Shown here: positions 1-8,448 of the stretch, in pieces
How positions within the stretch are numbered: position 1 is the first letter of the stretch
Layout: every line of letters starts with the position of its first letter
Assembly: GCF_009765275.1 (NCBI RefSeq)
Contig: NZ_VOPH01000005.1
Coordinates: forward strand, 310,001-374,000
Direction of reading: 5' to 3'
DNA: 64,000 nt
Source of the DNA: Chachezhania sediminis
GTDB lineage: Bacteria; Pseudomonadota; Alphaproteobacteria; Rhodobacterales; Rhodobacteraceae
The notes under the pieces: model-generated
What the model saw: the letters and a program-made list of their open reading frames with translations, nothing else
The model's database searches: none
Told to the model about the DNA's origin: nothing
Made by a program: the position numbers and the translations under genes

Positions 1-504
1 GGCCGGATCAGCCCCACGACGGCGGATCACGTGCTGGCAGGCCTGTCTGGCCGGATCGCGGCCGTGCTGGACGATGGCCCCTGCAGCGTCGGCGTCGAAA
101 GCACCATCGTCGGGCTGGCCGACGGCGTGCCGCGCCTGCTGCGCCCCGGCGGGCTGGCCACGGAACCAATTGAAGCCGTGCTGGGCCACGCCCTTGCCCA
201 GCCTGCCAGCGACGACATCACCGCCCCCGGGCAGTTGTCCAGCCACTATGCCCCGGCCGGTGCGGTCCGCCTGAATGCCGAAGCGTCCCAAGGGGACGAG
301 GTCTTCCTGGGCTTCGGCCCCGGCCCCTGCGACCTGTCCCTGTCGCCCGACGGGGACCTGGCGCAGGCCGCGGCCCGGCTCTTCGACTGCCTGCACCGGC
401 TGGATGCGACCGGCCGCCCCATCGCTGTGGCGCCCATTCCCGACAGTGGCCTGGGCCTTGCCATCAATGATCGCCTGCGCCGGGCCGCGGCGCCGCGACC
501 CTAG
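1..504 (+). CDS. Threonylcarbamoyl-AMP synthase, Sua5/YrdC family (C-terminal part)
   Basis: The 5' end is outside the window; 167 codons remain, in frame from base 1. The piece opens in the YrdC catalytic fold (SPTTADHV, then CSVGVESTIVG, a conserved stretch near the end of that domain). It passes through the linker motif SSHYAP at about residues 80-85 of the piece into the Sua5 C-terminal domain. The family makes threonylcarbamoyl-AMP from threonine, bicarbonate and ATP, the first step of t6A formation at position 37 of ANN-decoding tRNAs. The C-terminal domain shows that this is the long Sua5 type rather than the short TsaC type. It acts in the cytoplasm. The next gene begins 273 bases downstream on the same strand, so an operon is not evident. 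Confidence 0.9.
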   Translation, partial: GRISPTTADHVLAGLSGRIAAVLDDGPCSVGVESTIVGLADGVPRLLRPGGLATEPIEAVLGHALAQPASDDITAPGQLSSHYAPAGAVRLNAEASQGDEVFLGFGPGPCDLSLSPDGDLAQAAARLFDCLHRLDATGRPIAVAPIPDSGLGLAINDRLRRAAAPRP

Positions 505-777
505 AGTCAAAGCCCCAGGCCCCCGGTTATCATTCCGCCCTGCGCCTGCTAGTCTGCGCCCTGACACCATCTGCCCGTTCGTCCAGGTCATAGGTTCCGT
601 GCCCCAGGCTTCCCTGCCGTCCTTCGTCTGCCAAACTCCGGAATCCGCCTGGCAACCCACGTGGCCGGGAACGGTCGGCCGGGTCGCGCGGAGAGCCGGA
701 CTGTCCGGGCCCGCGGGCCGTCCGCGGGCGCGCAGGATTGCCGCCCTGACCATTGCCCAGCCCGGAAGAGAGCACCC

Positions 778-2073
778 ATGATCCGCCTCGGCGCCGCCAC
801 GCTCCTCGCCATCCTCGCCGCCGGCACCGCAGCCCGGGCCGACCCGCTGGCCAGCTGTCAGGCCGCGAACCCGGATTTCCCCGAAATCTGCCCCTGCCTG
901 ATCGAGCGTTCCGCAGGCGAAGGCTTCAGCGACGAAACCCTTGGGAAGCTGATCGCCCACGATTATGCAGGCACCTCGCCCGAGGACGTCCAGCGGTTCG
1001 GCAGGGTCTTCGTGGACTGCACGTCCGCAGCCGTCACCGTGCAGATCGCGGCCGGAGCGGCCGAGGCGGAGACGCCCCCAGTCGAGGACCCGGCTGATCC
1101 AAACCAACCGGCCCGAAACGCCCCGACAGAAGCGCCCCCGCCGCGCGAGCCCACAGGCTACCGGCTGTCGATCCCGGGCGGACCGCCCCCCGTCGGTCAA
1201 TGGGCCCACCGGACGGAAATCCTGCGCCCCGACCGTCCCGGCCTTCCGGACCTGACCGTCGCCCGCGGCGGGCTTGTCGTGGACGAGGCGGGCCACCTAC
1301 TGACGGCCGGCTGCTTCGGTCGCGGCCAGGCACAGATCGTCTTCGGCCCCGTGGCCCAGCGGGACGACTGGGCCCGGATCACGCTCGACGTGCAAGGCGC
1401 GGACGGCCCGCTTGTGACACAAACCGCCGTACCCAGCCGGATCGAGGTCGACCTTCTTCATGCCGAGTTCCCGCCCGACCTGATCGCCGCCCTTCGGAAG
1501 GGGAACAGCGTCACGCTGACCGCCGAAACCGCGGAGGACACGGCCCCCCTGGTCACGGAATTCGCCCTGAACGGCTCCGCCAGGGCGCTGCAGAACGAAC
1601 GCTGCTATGGCCCGGATCCGGCACAGGCCACGGGCGGTCCGGGGATCCTTGTCAATGGCGCCTGGCAGTCCTCGACCCGGACCGACGCGCAGGACCGGAC
1701 GGTTCCTGCCATGACATTCGGCGATCCCGACACGGCGATCGAGGATCTGGTCCTGACCTGCGACCACCGCTTCGGAATCGCGCCCCTGCCCCGCTATGCC
1801 CGTCCCACCGCCGTCACGGGTCAGCCCATGACCTATGGCTACGAGCTTCAGGTGGATGACAATGCGCCTTACCAGATCGGGCTGACCCTGCCGGACGCAC
1901 AGACCGCCGAAAGTCTGACCGACCGGCCGCTGCAACAGGCCCTGGTGCACGAGATCGCATCGGGCGACGTGCTCCGCATCCGCGCGCTCGACATGGAACC
2001 GGGCGACGGCATCTACCGCAGCTACGAACTGCGCGGCACGGGTGCGCTGCTGGCAGGGCTGACCTGTCCGTAG
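778..2073 (+). CDS. Secreted protein of unknown function, cysteine-containing N-terminal domain
   Basis: I do not recognise a family for this 431-residue protein. The ATG at 778 is chosen because GGAAGAGAG lies just upstream and because it starts a clear Sec signal peptide (basic start, hydrophobic core to about residue 18, AARA cleavage site). The mature protein has three visible parts. The first is a small domain of about 65 residues with several cysteines (SCQA, ICPCLI, VDCTS), suggesting disulfides in the periplasm. The second is a proline/alanine-rich linker at about residues 85-130. The third is a 300-residue region rich in predicted beta strands, with three more cysteines. It stands alone: Sua5 ends 273 bases upstream and 538 bases without a gene follow. 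It is probably periplasmic or outer-membrane associated. Confidence 0.75.
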   Translation: MIRLGAATLLAILAAGTAARADPLASCQAANPDFPEICPCLIERSAGEGFSDETLGKLIAHDYAGTSPEDVQRFGRVFVDCTSAAVTVQIAAGAAEAETPPVEDPADPNQPARNAPTEAPPPREPTGYRLSIPGGPPPVGQWAHRTEILRPDRPGLPDLTVARGGLVVDEAGHLLTAGCFGRGQAQIVFGPVAQRDDWARITLDVQGADGPLVTQTAVPSRIEVDLLHAEFPPDLIAALRKGNSVTLTAETAEDTAPLVTEFALNGSARALQNERCYGPDPAQATGGPGILVNGAWQSSTRTDAQDRTVPAMTFGDPDTAIEDLVLTCDHRFGIAPLPRYARPTAVTGQPMTYGYELQVDDNAPYQIGLTLPDAQTAESLTDRPLQQALVHEIASGDVLRIRALDMEPGDGIYRSYELRGTGALLAGLTCP

Positions 2074-2611
2074 ATCCCGCGGACCTGACGTCCGGCCCGG
2101 ACCACATTTTGCGGGCCATTGCGAACACGCGCCCCCAAAATGGCCCCATGCCCCCGGACACGCGAACACGCCGCAGCCTGCGCGGTCGCCATAAGCCCCC
2201 GTCCCCCCTGGCGCGTTCCCCGGCCACGAAGCGTCGCCCACCCTTCCCGGTGGCGGGCGACAAGGCCCGGCAGATGCCATCGAAGATGGAATTGGCAGCC
2301 CTGGACGCCTCTCGCGCGGTCCTGCACGGTTGCGTCGCCCGCCCGCCGCACCGGACGGCGGACACCGACGGGCGAGGCAGGCCGAAACCCTGTGGGCCCG
2401 GGTTTCTTCATGCCGGCCGGGCAGCGCGGAACGACGAAGAGCGGCGCATGCAGATGTAAGGGACAAGCCGCCCCCGTGCCCCCCGTCGCGCCCGAAGCAC
2501 CAGGCGCGGGGATTCCGGTCCGCGTGGGGCTTGGCGAGTGGGCCGTGAAAGGCGCGATGCGCGGCGCACCGGTCAGGAACTCGTCAGAAGCTCAAGGCGA
2601 AAAGTCTGCGA
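2074..2611. other. Intergenic region, no gene recognised
   Basis: These 538 bases lie between the 3' ends of two convergent genes (the secreted protein and yqgE). Open frames of up to about 250 codons cross it, but their translations are low-complexity, rich in arginine, proline and alanine, and have no good ribosome binding site. No tRNA-like cloverleaf and no strong terminator with a T-run were seen. Confidence 0.5.
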
Positions 2612-3172
2612 TCAGGCCCGACCCGCCTCTGCCGAAAGGCTCAGAGGGTCGATCCCAAGTGCGTTCAGCGCGGCAGACCATTTCGTTTGGTCCGGTTGCG
2701 AGAAGACAAGGTCCGGCTCTGCATCGCCGGTCAGCCAGCCGTTCTGGGCGATCTCGCCCTCCAGCTGGCCGGGACCCCAGCCGGCATAGCCCAGGGCCAG
2801 GATCGCCTCGCCCGGGCCCACGCCCGCGGCGATATCTTCCAGGATATCGACCGTGGCCGTCATCGCGAAACCGTCATTGACCTTCATCGAACCGGCCCGA
2901 TTGCCGTTCCCCGGCGAATGCAGCACGAAGCCCCGCGCCGTTTCCACCGGACCGCCGAAATAGACAGGCGCATTCGGCACCGAAGGCCGCGCCTCGATAT
3001 CCAGTTGCCCCAGCAGGTCGAAGACCTTCAGGTCCTGCGAAGGCTTGTTCACGATCAGCCCCATCGCCCCGTCCTGGCCATGCGAACACAGGAAGACAAC
3101 GGAATGACCGAAACGGGGATCCCCCATGCCGGGCATCGCGATCAGAAGTTTGCCGGTCAGGTCCATAGACAT
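2612..3172 (-). CDS. yqgE: YqgE/AlgH family protein (UPF0301)
   Basis: This 186-residue cytoplasmic protein has the YqgE/AlgH hallmarks: an N-terminal LTGKLLIAMPGM, then FGHSVVFLCSH, GLIVNKPS, YFGGPVE and the C-terminal LGYAGWGPGQLEGE block. The length is typical. Biochemical function is not firmly established; AlgH was named for an effect on alginate gene expression in Pseudomonas. ATG 3172 (MSMDL) is taken as the start; ATG 3166, two codons in, is equally possible, and AGGAT lies just upstream of both. The gene is monocistronic here, convergent with the upstream secreted protein and divergent from the DsbD-like gene across a 485-base gap. Confidence 0.93.
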   Translation of the reverse strand: MSMDLTGKLLIAMPGMGDPRFGHSVVFLCSHGQDGAMGLIVNKPSQDLKVFDLLGQLDIEARPSVPNAPVYFGGPVETARGFVLHSPGNGNRAGSMKVNDGFAMTATVDILEDIAAGVGPGEAILALGYAGWGPGQLEGEIAQNGWLTGDAEPDLVFSQPDQTKWSAALNALGIDPLSLSAEAGRA

Positions 3173-3657
3173 CGATCCTATCCGTCTGGCCGGACAAGGC
3201 CCCGCGGGCCCTTCCGACCGGTTCATTCGGCCATGCAACCACTGGACATCTAGTCCGGTCGCCCGTCCCCGCAAGGGACCGGTTGTCGTCCGGCCCGACG
3301 TTCCGGGCCTGCCGCGCGTCCCCATGTCCTGCCCTTTTCCTAAGGGCAGCGCCGGAAGCGCAACGGGAAACGGCGTCGAATGCCACCGGCCCCGGTGCCA
3401 GTGGTCCCTTCGGGGCCCGCCGGATGCGGGCGTAACCGGGATGGCGTGCACCCGACCACGGAGGGAAAGATGGCGAGCCGGTTCCGGCCACGCAAGTAAC
3501 TTCTGGCCGCGGCGCCGGTCCATGCCTAAACGTGAACCGTCCGGACACGGAACGCCTGCCCTTTCATCCGCCCGGCCCCATCCTATTGCAAAGGGCTGAA
3601 CGGAACGTGACCACGTGACCCTTGGCTTTTCACCCGCTGCCCCCCAATTCTGGGGAC
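3173..3657. promoter_or_regulatory. Divergent intergenic region with an 8-bp inverted repeat
   Basis: These 485 bases separate the divergent starts of yqgE and the DsbD-like gene and must hold both promoters. An inverted repeat with arms CTGCCCTT (3329-3336) and AAGGGCAG (3342-3349) and a five-base loop is the only structure I can point to. No gene is supported; open frames here are arginine/proline rich. Confidence 0.4.
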
Positions 3658-4494
3658 ATGACTCGCATCCCGTCCCCTTTCCGCACCCTGCGTCCGCTGG
3701 TCCTTGCCGCGGGCCTCGCCTCGGCCGCGCTGTTGCCGCAGGCGGCCCGGGCCGACAGCCTGGACGACCTGGTCCGGATCGAGGTTCTGGACGGCGGTCA
3801 GACCCGCGACGGTGCCTATGTCGGCGCAATCCGGCTGGTGCTGAAGGACGGATGGAAGACCTATTGGCGCGCACCGGGAGAGGCGGGCATCCCGCCCCGC
3901 TTCGACTGGTCCGGGTCGCGCAACCTGGCCGGCGTGGAAATCACCTGGCCCACACCCAAGGTGATCGAACAGGACGGGCTGACCACCATCGCCTACGAAC
4001 ATCAGATGGTCCTGCCGATCGAGATCGTTCCCCGCCACCCCGGCCAGCCGGTGGTTCTGCGCGGCCGGATGGAATTCGGGATCTGCAGCGATGTCTGCAT
4101 CCCCGGCACGCTGGATTTCGACCGGCAGATCGACGGCACTTCGGCCCGGAACCCGGCCATTGCCGCAGCCCAGGCCGACCGCCCCTATTCCGCGCGCGAG
4201 GCCCGGGTGGCTTCGGCCACGTGCACGGTCCGGCCGACGCGCAACGGTCTGCAACTGACGGCCGAGATCCGCATGCCTTCGGCCGGCGGTCGGGAGGTTG
4301 CGGTGATCGAACCGGGCGACGGTCCCTATTGGGCCGCAGGCACCCGGACCGAACGGCAGGGCGACCGGCTGATCGCGTCTAGCGAGGTCGTGTCGGAAAA
4401 CGGCGCGTTGCCGATGATCGACCGCAGCCAGGTCCGGATCACCGTACTGGGCCAGCGCCACGCCGTCGACATCCGGGGCTGCAGCGCCGGCTAG
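3658..4494 (+). CDS. Secreted DsbD-N-like (thiol:disulfide interchange) domain protein
   Basis: This 278-residue protein has a signal peptide (hydrophobic segment about residues 12-27, then QAARA). Its mature part resembles the periplasmic N-terminal domain of DsbD/ScsB: WKTYWRAPGEAG near residue 66-77, and a cysteine pair FGICSDVCIP with C143 and C147 spaced CxxxC. Family knowledge suggests a periplasmic thiol carrier or binding domain. The membrane electron-transfer domain and the thioredoxin domain of full-length DsbD are absent, so it must work with another reductant or serve a structural role. ATG 3658 is preferred over an upstream in-frame codon at 3622 because only it begins the signal peptide. 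A Nudix gene follows 68 bases downstream on the same strand. Confidence 0.8.
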   Translation: MTRIPSPFRTLRPLVLAAGLASAALLPQAARADSLDDLVRIEVLDGGQTRDGAYVGAIRLVLKDGWKTYWRAPGEAGIPPRFDWSGSRNLAGVEITWPTPKVIEQDGLTTIAYEHQMVLPIEIVPRHPGQPVVLRGRMEFGICSDVCIPGTLDFDRQIDGTSARNPAIAAAQADRPYSAREARVASATCTVRPTRNGLQLTAEIRMPSAGGREVAVIEPGDGPYWAAGTRTERQGDRLIASSEVVSENGALPMIDRSQVRITVLGQRHAVDIRGCSAG

Positions 4495-4562
4495 GGGTTC
4501 CCCGGGGCCTGCGCCACCTTGGACAGATGACAGTCGGGCCTGGCGGGCCTAGACCGCTGTCC

Positions 4563-5030
4563 ATGACCGAGCTCCCCTCTCCCCACCGCCCCTGGCCGCG
4601 CCTTGGCGCACTGGCGGTCGTCGTGCACGACGACCGGGTCCTGCTGGTCCGCCGCAGGAAGGACCCCGATGCCGGTCTCTGGGGGTTTCCCGGCGGCCAT
4701 GTCGAGGCCGGGGAAACGGTCCTGACCGCAGCCGCCCGCGAACTGGCGGAGGAAACCGGCGTCACGGCAACCCCGCAAGGTTATCTGACCAATATCGACC
4801 TGCTGCGCCACGGCGCGCGCGGAGAGATCCTGGTGCACTATCTTCTGGTCGGCGTGTTGTGCGTATATCGCACAGGCTCGCCCGTCGCGGCCGACGATGC
4901 GCTGGATGCCCGCTGGTTCGACGTGGCCGCGATCCGGACCCGCAGCGTCGCGATGAGCGAGCACGTGGTCGAGCTGATGGAGCTGGCCCTGACCGGCGCC
5001 TATACGCGCCTGGACAATTCCGCCCCATAG
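4563..5030 (+). CDS. Nudix hydrolase
   Basis: This 155-residue cytoplasmic enzyme has a complete Nudix box, GGHVEAGETV followed by AARELAEETGV (about residues 45-66), giving the GX5EX7REUXEEXGU pattern with all metal-binding glutamates. The leading LGALAVVVHDDRVLLVRRRKD is typical of the ADP-ribose/8-oxo-nucleotide branch, but the substrate cannot be fixed from sequence. The start at ATG 4563 (MTELPSP) is chosen over an in-frame start at 4527, which would add an unconserved tail. Its last 31 bases overlap the end of the convergent RND pump gene (stop at 5000), so the two share 3' sequence and no terminator fits between them. Confidence 0.92.
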   Translation: MTELPSPHRPWPRLGALAVVVHDDRVLLVRRRKDPDAGLWGFPGGHVEAGETVLTAAARELAEETGVTATPQGYLTNIDLLRHGARGEILVHYLLVGVLCVYRTGSPVAADDALDARWFDVAAIRTRSVAMSEHVVELMELALTGAYTRLDNSAP

Positions 5031-8000
5031 CGCAGCGCGGCCACGGCATAGCTGACCAGGCAGACCAGTGCGGTGCCGGCCAGGAACAGCAGCACCGCCA
5101 GGCCCAGCCCGCCGGGGCCGGTCACCGCGGCGATGGGGGCGGGCAGCGACCGGAAGACCAGTGTCCAGCCGACCGTCACCGCGAACCACGCAACGGTCAG
5201 CGCCAGCGCGGCGGTCAGCGGCCGGCGCACCTGGCGCGCCTTGGTCCGAAGCCCGCGGCGGTAGGCGGCCCAGGGGCGGGCCACATCCTGCTGGATCGCG
5301 ACCAGCGCCGGCACCACCAGAAGCACCAGCACCATGCCGAAGCCCAGGCCATAGACCAGCGTGATCACCGTGGGCTTCAGGAACTGCGCCTGTTGCGAAC
5401 GTTCGTAAAGCAGCGGCGCCAGACCCAGCACCGTCGTCAGCGTGGTCAGCATCACCGGCCGCAGGCGGTCGGCGGTGGCATCCACGATGGCGGGCCACAG
5501 GCCCCTCTCCTTGGCGTACTCGTCGATGGTGCCGACCAGCACGATGGAATCGTTGATGATGATCCCGACCATCCCCAGCAGCCCCACGACGGTGAACATC
5601 GACAGGGGCGTGTCCCAGATGTAGTGACCCCAGATCGCGCCCACCAGGCCGAACGGTATGACCGCCATCACCACCAGCGGCCGTGTCCAGCTGGCAAAGA
5701 CCCAGGCCAGCACCAGATAGATCCCCAGCAGCACCAGGGTCGTGCCGGTCCGCGCCTCTGCCAGGAAACGGTTCTCCTGCTCCGAGAGGCCCGACATGCG
5801 CCAGTCGATCTGACGTTCCTCGGCGATTTTCGGCAGGATCTCCTGCTCCAGCGCGCGGTTGATCTCCTCGGCCCGGGCCGGATCGTCCTCGGAGATGTCG
5901 CCGCTGACGGAAACCAGACGGATCCCATCCTCGCGCCGGACGGTGGAAAAGCCGGTCTTGCGGGTGACGTTCACGATGTCGGCCAGCGGCACATAGATCC
6001 CGTCGTTCGTGCGCAGATAGGTCCGTGACAGGAAATCGGCGGTCTGTTCGCTGTCCGGCAGTTCCACGCGGATCGTGGCGCTGCGGGGGCCTTCGGGATA
6101 GGTCGCCGCCTCGATCCCCGCCAGCCGTGCCCGCAGGATGCGGCCCAGTCCGTCGGCGGTGAAGCCCAGCGCGGTGCCCTGCGCCGTCAGTTCCAGCTGC
6201 AGCTCTTCCTTGTCATAGGCCAGCGTATCCTCGACCGCCGACACTTCCGGATAGCGCAGGACAGCCTTCTTCAGGTCCTCGGCCGCGGCCTTCAGCGTGT
6301 CGACATCGGCACCGAACAGCTGCACGTCCAGCGCATCGCCCCCTGGCCCCGACCGCCAGCTGCGGAAGCTGAGCTCCTCCAGCAGCGGGTGCTGGACGAC
6401 GGTATTCTGCAGCTCTTCCACGAAGGCATAGCTGGAATAGGGGCGCAGGTCGGGGTCGATCAGCTCGATCGAAATCGCGCCCAGCAAGTCGGCGTCCTTG
6501 CCTTCGGCACTGGTCAGGGCACGTCCCGAATTGCCGCCAATCTCGGCAATGACAAAGTCCAGCGGGGTGGTGCCATGACGGCCCTCGTAGTCCTGTGCCA
6601 GCGCCTCCGTCGCGCGCTGCAGTTCGCGCATCATCTCCAGCGTGTCTTCCCGCGTGGCGCCTTCCAGCATCGAGAAGTTGGCGGTGACCGACCCCTGTTC
6701 CGGAGAGTTGAAGAACCGCCACTTCACGCCGCCTTCGATGAACAGCGCGACCTGCGAGGCCAGAAGGGCGATGGCCGCGGCCACGACGGCGTAGCGCGCC
6801 CAGATCACCCAGGCGATCATGGGCCGGAAGAGGAATTCGCGCGCCCGGACGAAGCCCTTGTTCACCTGCCGGTTGGGCCAGTCGTACCAATGCCTCTTGC
6901 CGCGGTCCGCCACGGCATGGGCCATGTGGTTGGGCAGGATCAGGAAGCATTCCACCAGCGAGGCCAGAAGCACCACGATCACCGTGAAGGGTACGTCCAT
7001 GATCATGTTGCCGAAGCGCCCGCCGATGGCGGTCAGGCCGAAGAAGGCGATCACCGTGGTCAGGGTCGATGCGAAGACCGGCATCGCCATGTGAAGCGCG
7101 GCCCGTTCGGCCGCCAATACGGGATGTTCGCCCAGCGTCCGCGCGCGAAAATCGGTGTGCTCGCCCACCACGATGGCGTCGTCGACCACGATGCCCGTGG
7201 TGATGATCAGCCCGAAGAGCGAGATCATGTTGAGCGTGATGCCGAACGCGTACATCAGCGCCACGGCCGCGAACATCGACGCGGGGATACCGGCCGCCAC
7301 CCAGATCGCGGTGCGCGCGTTCAGGAACAGGAACAGCAGCAGCACGACCAAGCCCAGCCCCATCAGGCCGTTATCGACCAGGATGTTCAGGCGGGCGGTG
7401 ATCGCCTCGGCCCGGGTTCGGATCAGTTGCACCGTCACGCCCTCTGGCAGGGTCGACTGCATTTCCGCCGTCACGCCCTCGACCGTGTGCTGGATGTCGA
7501 TGGCGTCGCCCAGGTCCGAGCGGTCAACCCGGATCGAAACGGCCGGGTTCGGCCCCACGAAATAGGCGCGCGACCGGTCGGTGCCTTCCACGCGGACGGT
7601 GGCGACATCGCCCACCGTCAGGGTGGACCCGTCCGGGTTCGACCGCAGCACGATGTTCAGGATGTCGTCGGGCGTGCGCTTCTCCCGCCCCGTACGTACA
7701 CGTGCATTGGCGCCCGAAACCTCGCCGGCCGGGTCGGCGTTGACCTCTGCTCCCACGGCGGCAGCGATGTCGGCCATGCCGATATCCTGCGCAATCAGGT
7801 TGACCGACGGCACCTCGACCAGGGTCTGGGGGGCGGCGACGCCGCGGATCGTGGTCCGGGTCACCCCCGCCGCGAACAGGCGCAGTGTCAGTTCGTCGGC
7901 GTAAAGCCCCAGCTGCTGGGGCGAAACCGGGCCGGTGATCACCACGTCGGTCACACGGTCTCTCCACCCGCCGCGGCGGACCGTCGGCTCCTCTGCCTCT

Positions 8001-8383
8001 TCCGGCAGGTCGGTGACCTCATCCAGGGCGGTCCGCACGTCGTCGGCCGCGCGGCTCATGTCCCAGCCGGGTTCGAATTCCAGCTCGATACGGGCCCGCC
8101 CCTCGCGCGAGGTTGATTCCGACGTCTCCACGCCTTCGACCGCCAGAAGGGACGGTTCCAGCAGCTGGACGATGGCATTGTCGACATCCTCGGGGCCGGC
8201 ATTTTCCCAGATGACGGTCACATTGATCGTGTCGACCACGTTGTCTGGCAGGAACTGCGCCCGCATCCGCGGCATGGCGGCGACGCCCAGCGCCATCATC
8301 AGCACAAGGACAAGGTTCGCGGCCGTCCGGTGACGGACGAAATAGCTGAGGACGCCACCCGCCCCCTTCGGCATCTCACGCAT
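5000..8383 (-). CDS. RND-family efflux pump, inner-membrane subunit, with extra C-terminal membrane helices
   Basis: A 1127-residue AcrB/MexB-like proton-driven exporter of the inner membrane. Visible marks are TM1 after VRHRTAANL, a first large periplasmic loop, the TM4 proton-relay aspartates in GIVVDDAIVV (about residues 401-402), a second periplasmic loop, and the TM10-11 block GMVGIIINDSIVLVG. Typical members end near 1030-1050 residues. Here about 95 more residues follow: a basic linker and two further hydrophobic helices near residues 1060-1078 and 1090-1112. ATG 8383 is preferred to GTG 8389 because AAGGA sits eight bases before it. The adaptor gene lies 65 bases upstream on the same strand, forming a two-gene operon. 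No outer-membrane channel or regulator is adjacent. Substrate unknown. Confidence 0.93.
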   Translation of the reverse strand: MREMPKGAGGVLSYFVRHRTAANLVLVLMMALGVAAMPRMRAQFLPDNVVDTINVTVIWENAGPEDVDNAIVQLLEPSLLAVEGVETSESTSREGRARIELEFEPGWDMSRAADDVRTALDEVTDLPEEAEEPTVRRGGWRDRVTDVVITGPVSPQQLGLYADELTLRLFAAGVTRTTIRGVAAPQTLVEVPSVNLIAQDIGMADIAAAVGAEVNADPAGEVSGANARVRTGREKRTPDDILNIVLRSNPDGSTLTVGDVATVRVEGTDRSRAYFVGPNPAVSIRVDRSDLGDAIDIQHTVEGVTAEMQSTLPEGVTVQLIRTRAEAITARLNILVDNGLMGLGLVVLLLFLFLNARTAIWVAAGIPASMFAAVALMYAFGITLNMISLFGLIITTGIVVDDAIVVGEHTDFRARTLGEHPVLAAERAALHMAMPVFASTLTTVIAFFGLTAIGGRFGNMIMDVPFTVIVVLLASLVECFLILPNHMAHAVADRGKRHWYDWPNRQVNKGFVRAREFLFRPMIAWVIWARYAVVAAAIALLASQVALFIEGGVKWRFFNSPEQGSVTANFSMLEGATREDTLEMMRELQRATEALAQDYEGRHGTTPLDFVIAEIGGNSGRALTSAEGKDADLLGAISIELIDPDLRPYSSYAFVEELQNTVVQHPLLEELSFRSWRSGPGGDALDVQLFGADVDTLKAAAEDLKKAVLRYPEVSAVEDTLAYDKEELQLELTAQGTALGFTADGLGRILRARLAGIEAATYPEGPRSATIRVELPDSEQTADFLSRTYLRTNDGIYVPLADIVNVTRKTGFSTVRREDGIRLVSVSGDISEDDPARAEEINRALEQEILPKIAEERQIDWRMSGLSEQENRFLAEARTGTTLVLLGIYLVLAWVFASWTRPLVVMAVIPFGLVGAIWGHYIWDTPLSMFTVVGLLGMVGIIINDSIVLVGTIDEYAKERGLWPAIVDATADRLRPVMLTTLTTVLGLAPLLYERSQQAQFLKPTVITLVYGLGFGMVLVLLVVPALVAIQQDVARPWAAYRRGLRTKARQVRRPLTAALALTVAWFAVTVGWTLVFRSLPAPIAAVTGPGGLGLAVLLFLAGTALVCLVSYAVAALRYGAELSRRV

Positions 8384-8448
8384 CGGCACCGTCCTTCGGG
8401 AGGTCCGGCCCCTGACCGGCGAAAGGCGTCGCGGGCCGGATCATGCGC

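Noticed and set aside
2109-2459. 116-codon plus-strand frame in the gap before yqgE
   Set aside because: Non-ATG start, no ribosome binding site, Arg/Pro-rich translation; not supported as a gene.
6389-8116. Plus-strand 575-codon frame opposite the RND pump gene
   Set aside because: Low-complexity histidine/glutamine/glycine-rich translation; the opposite strand encodes a full RND pump.
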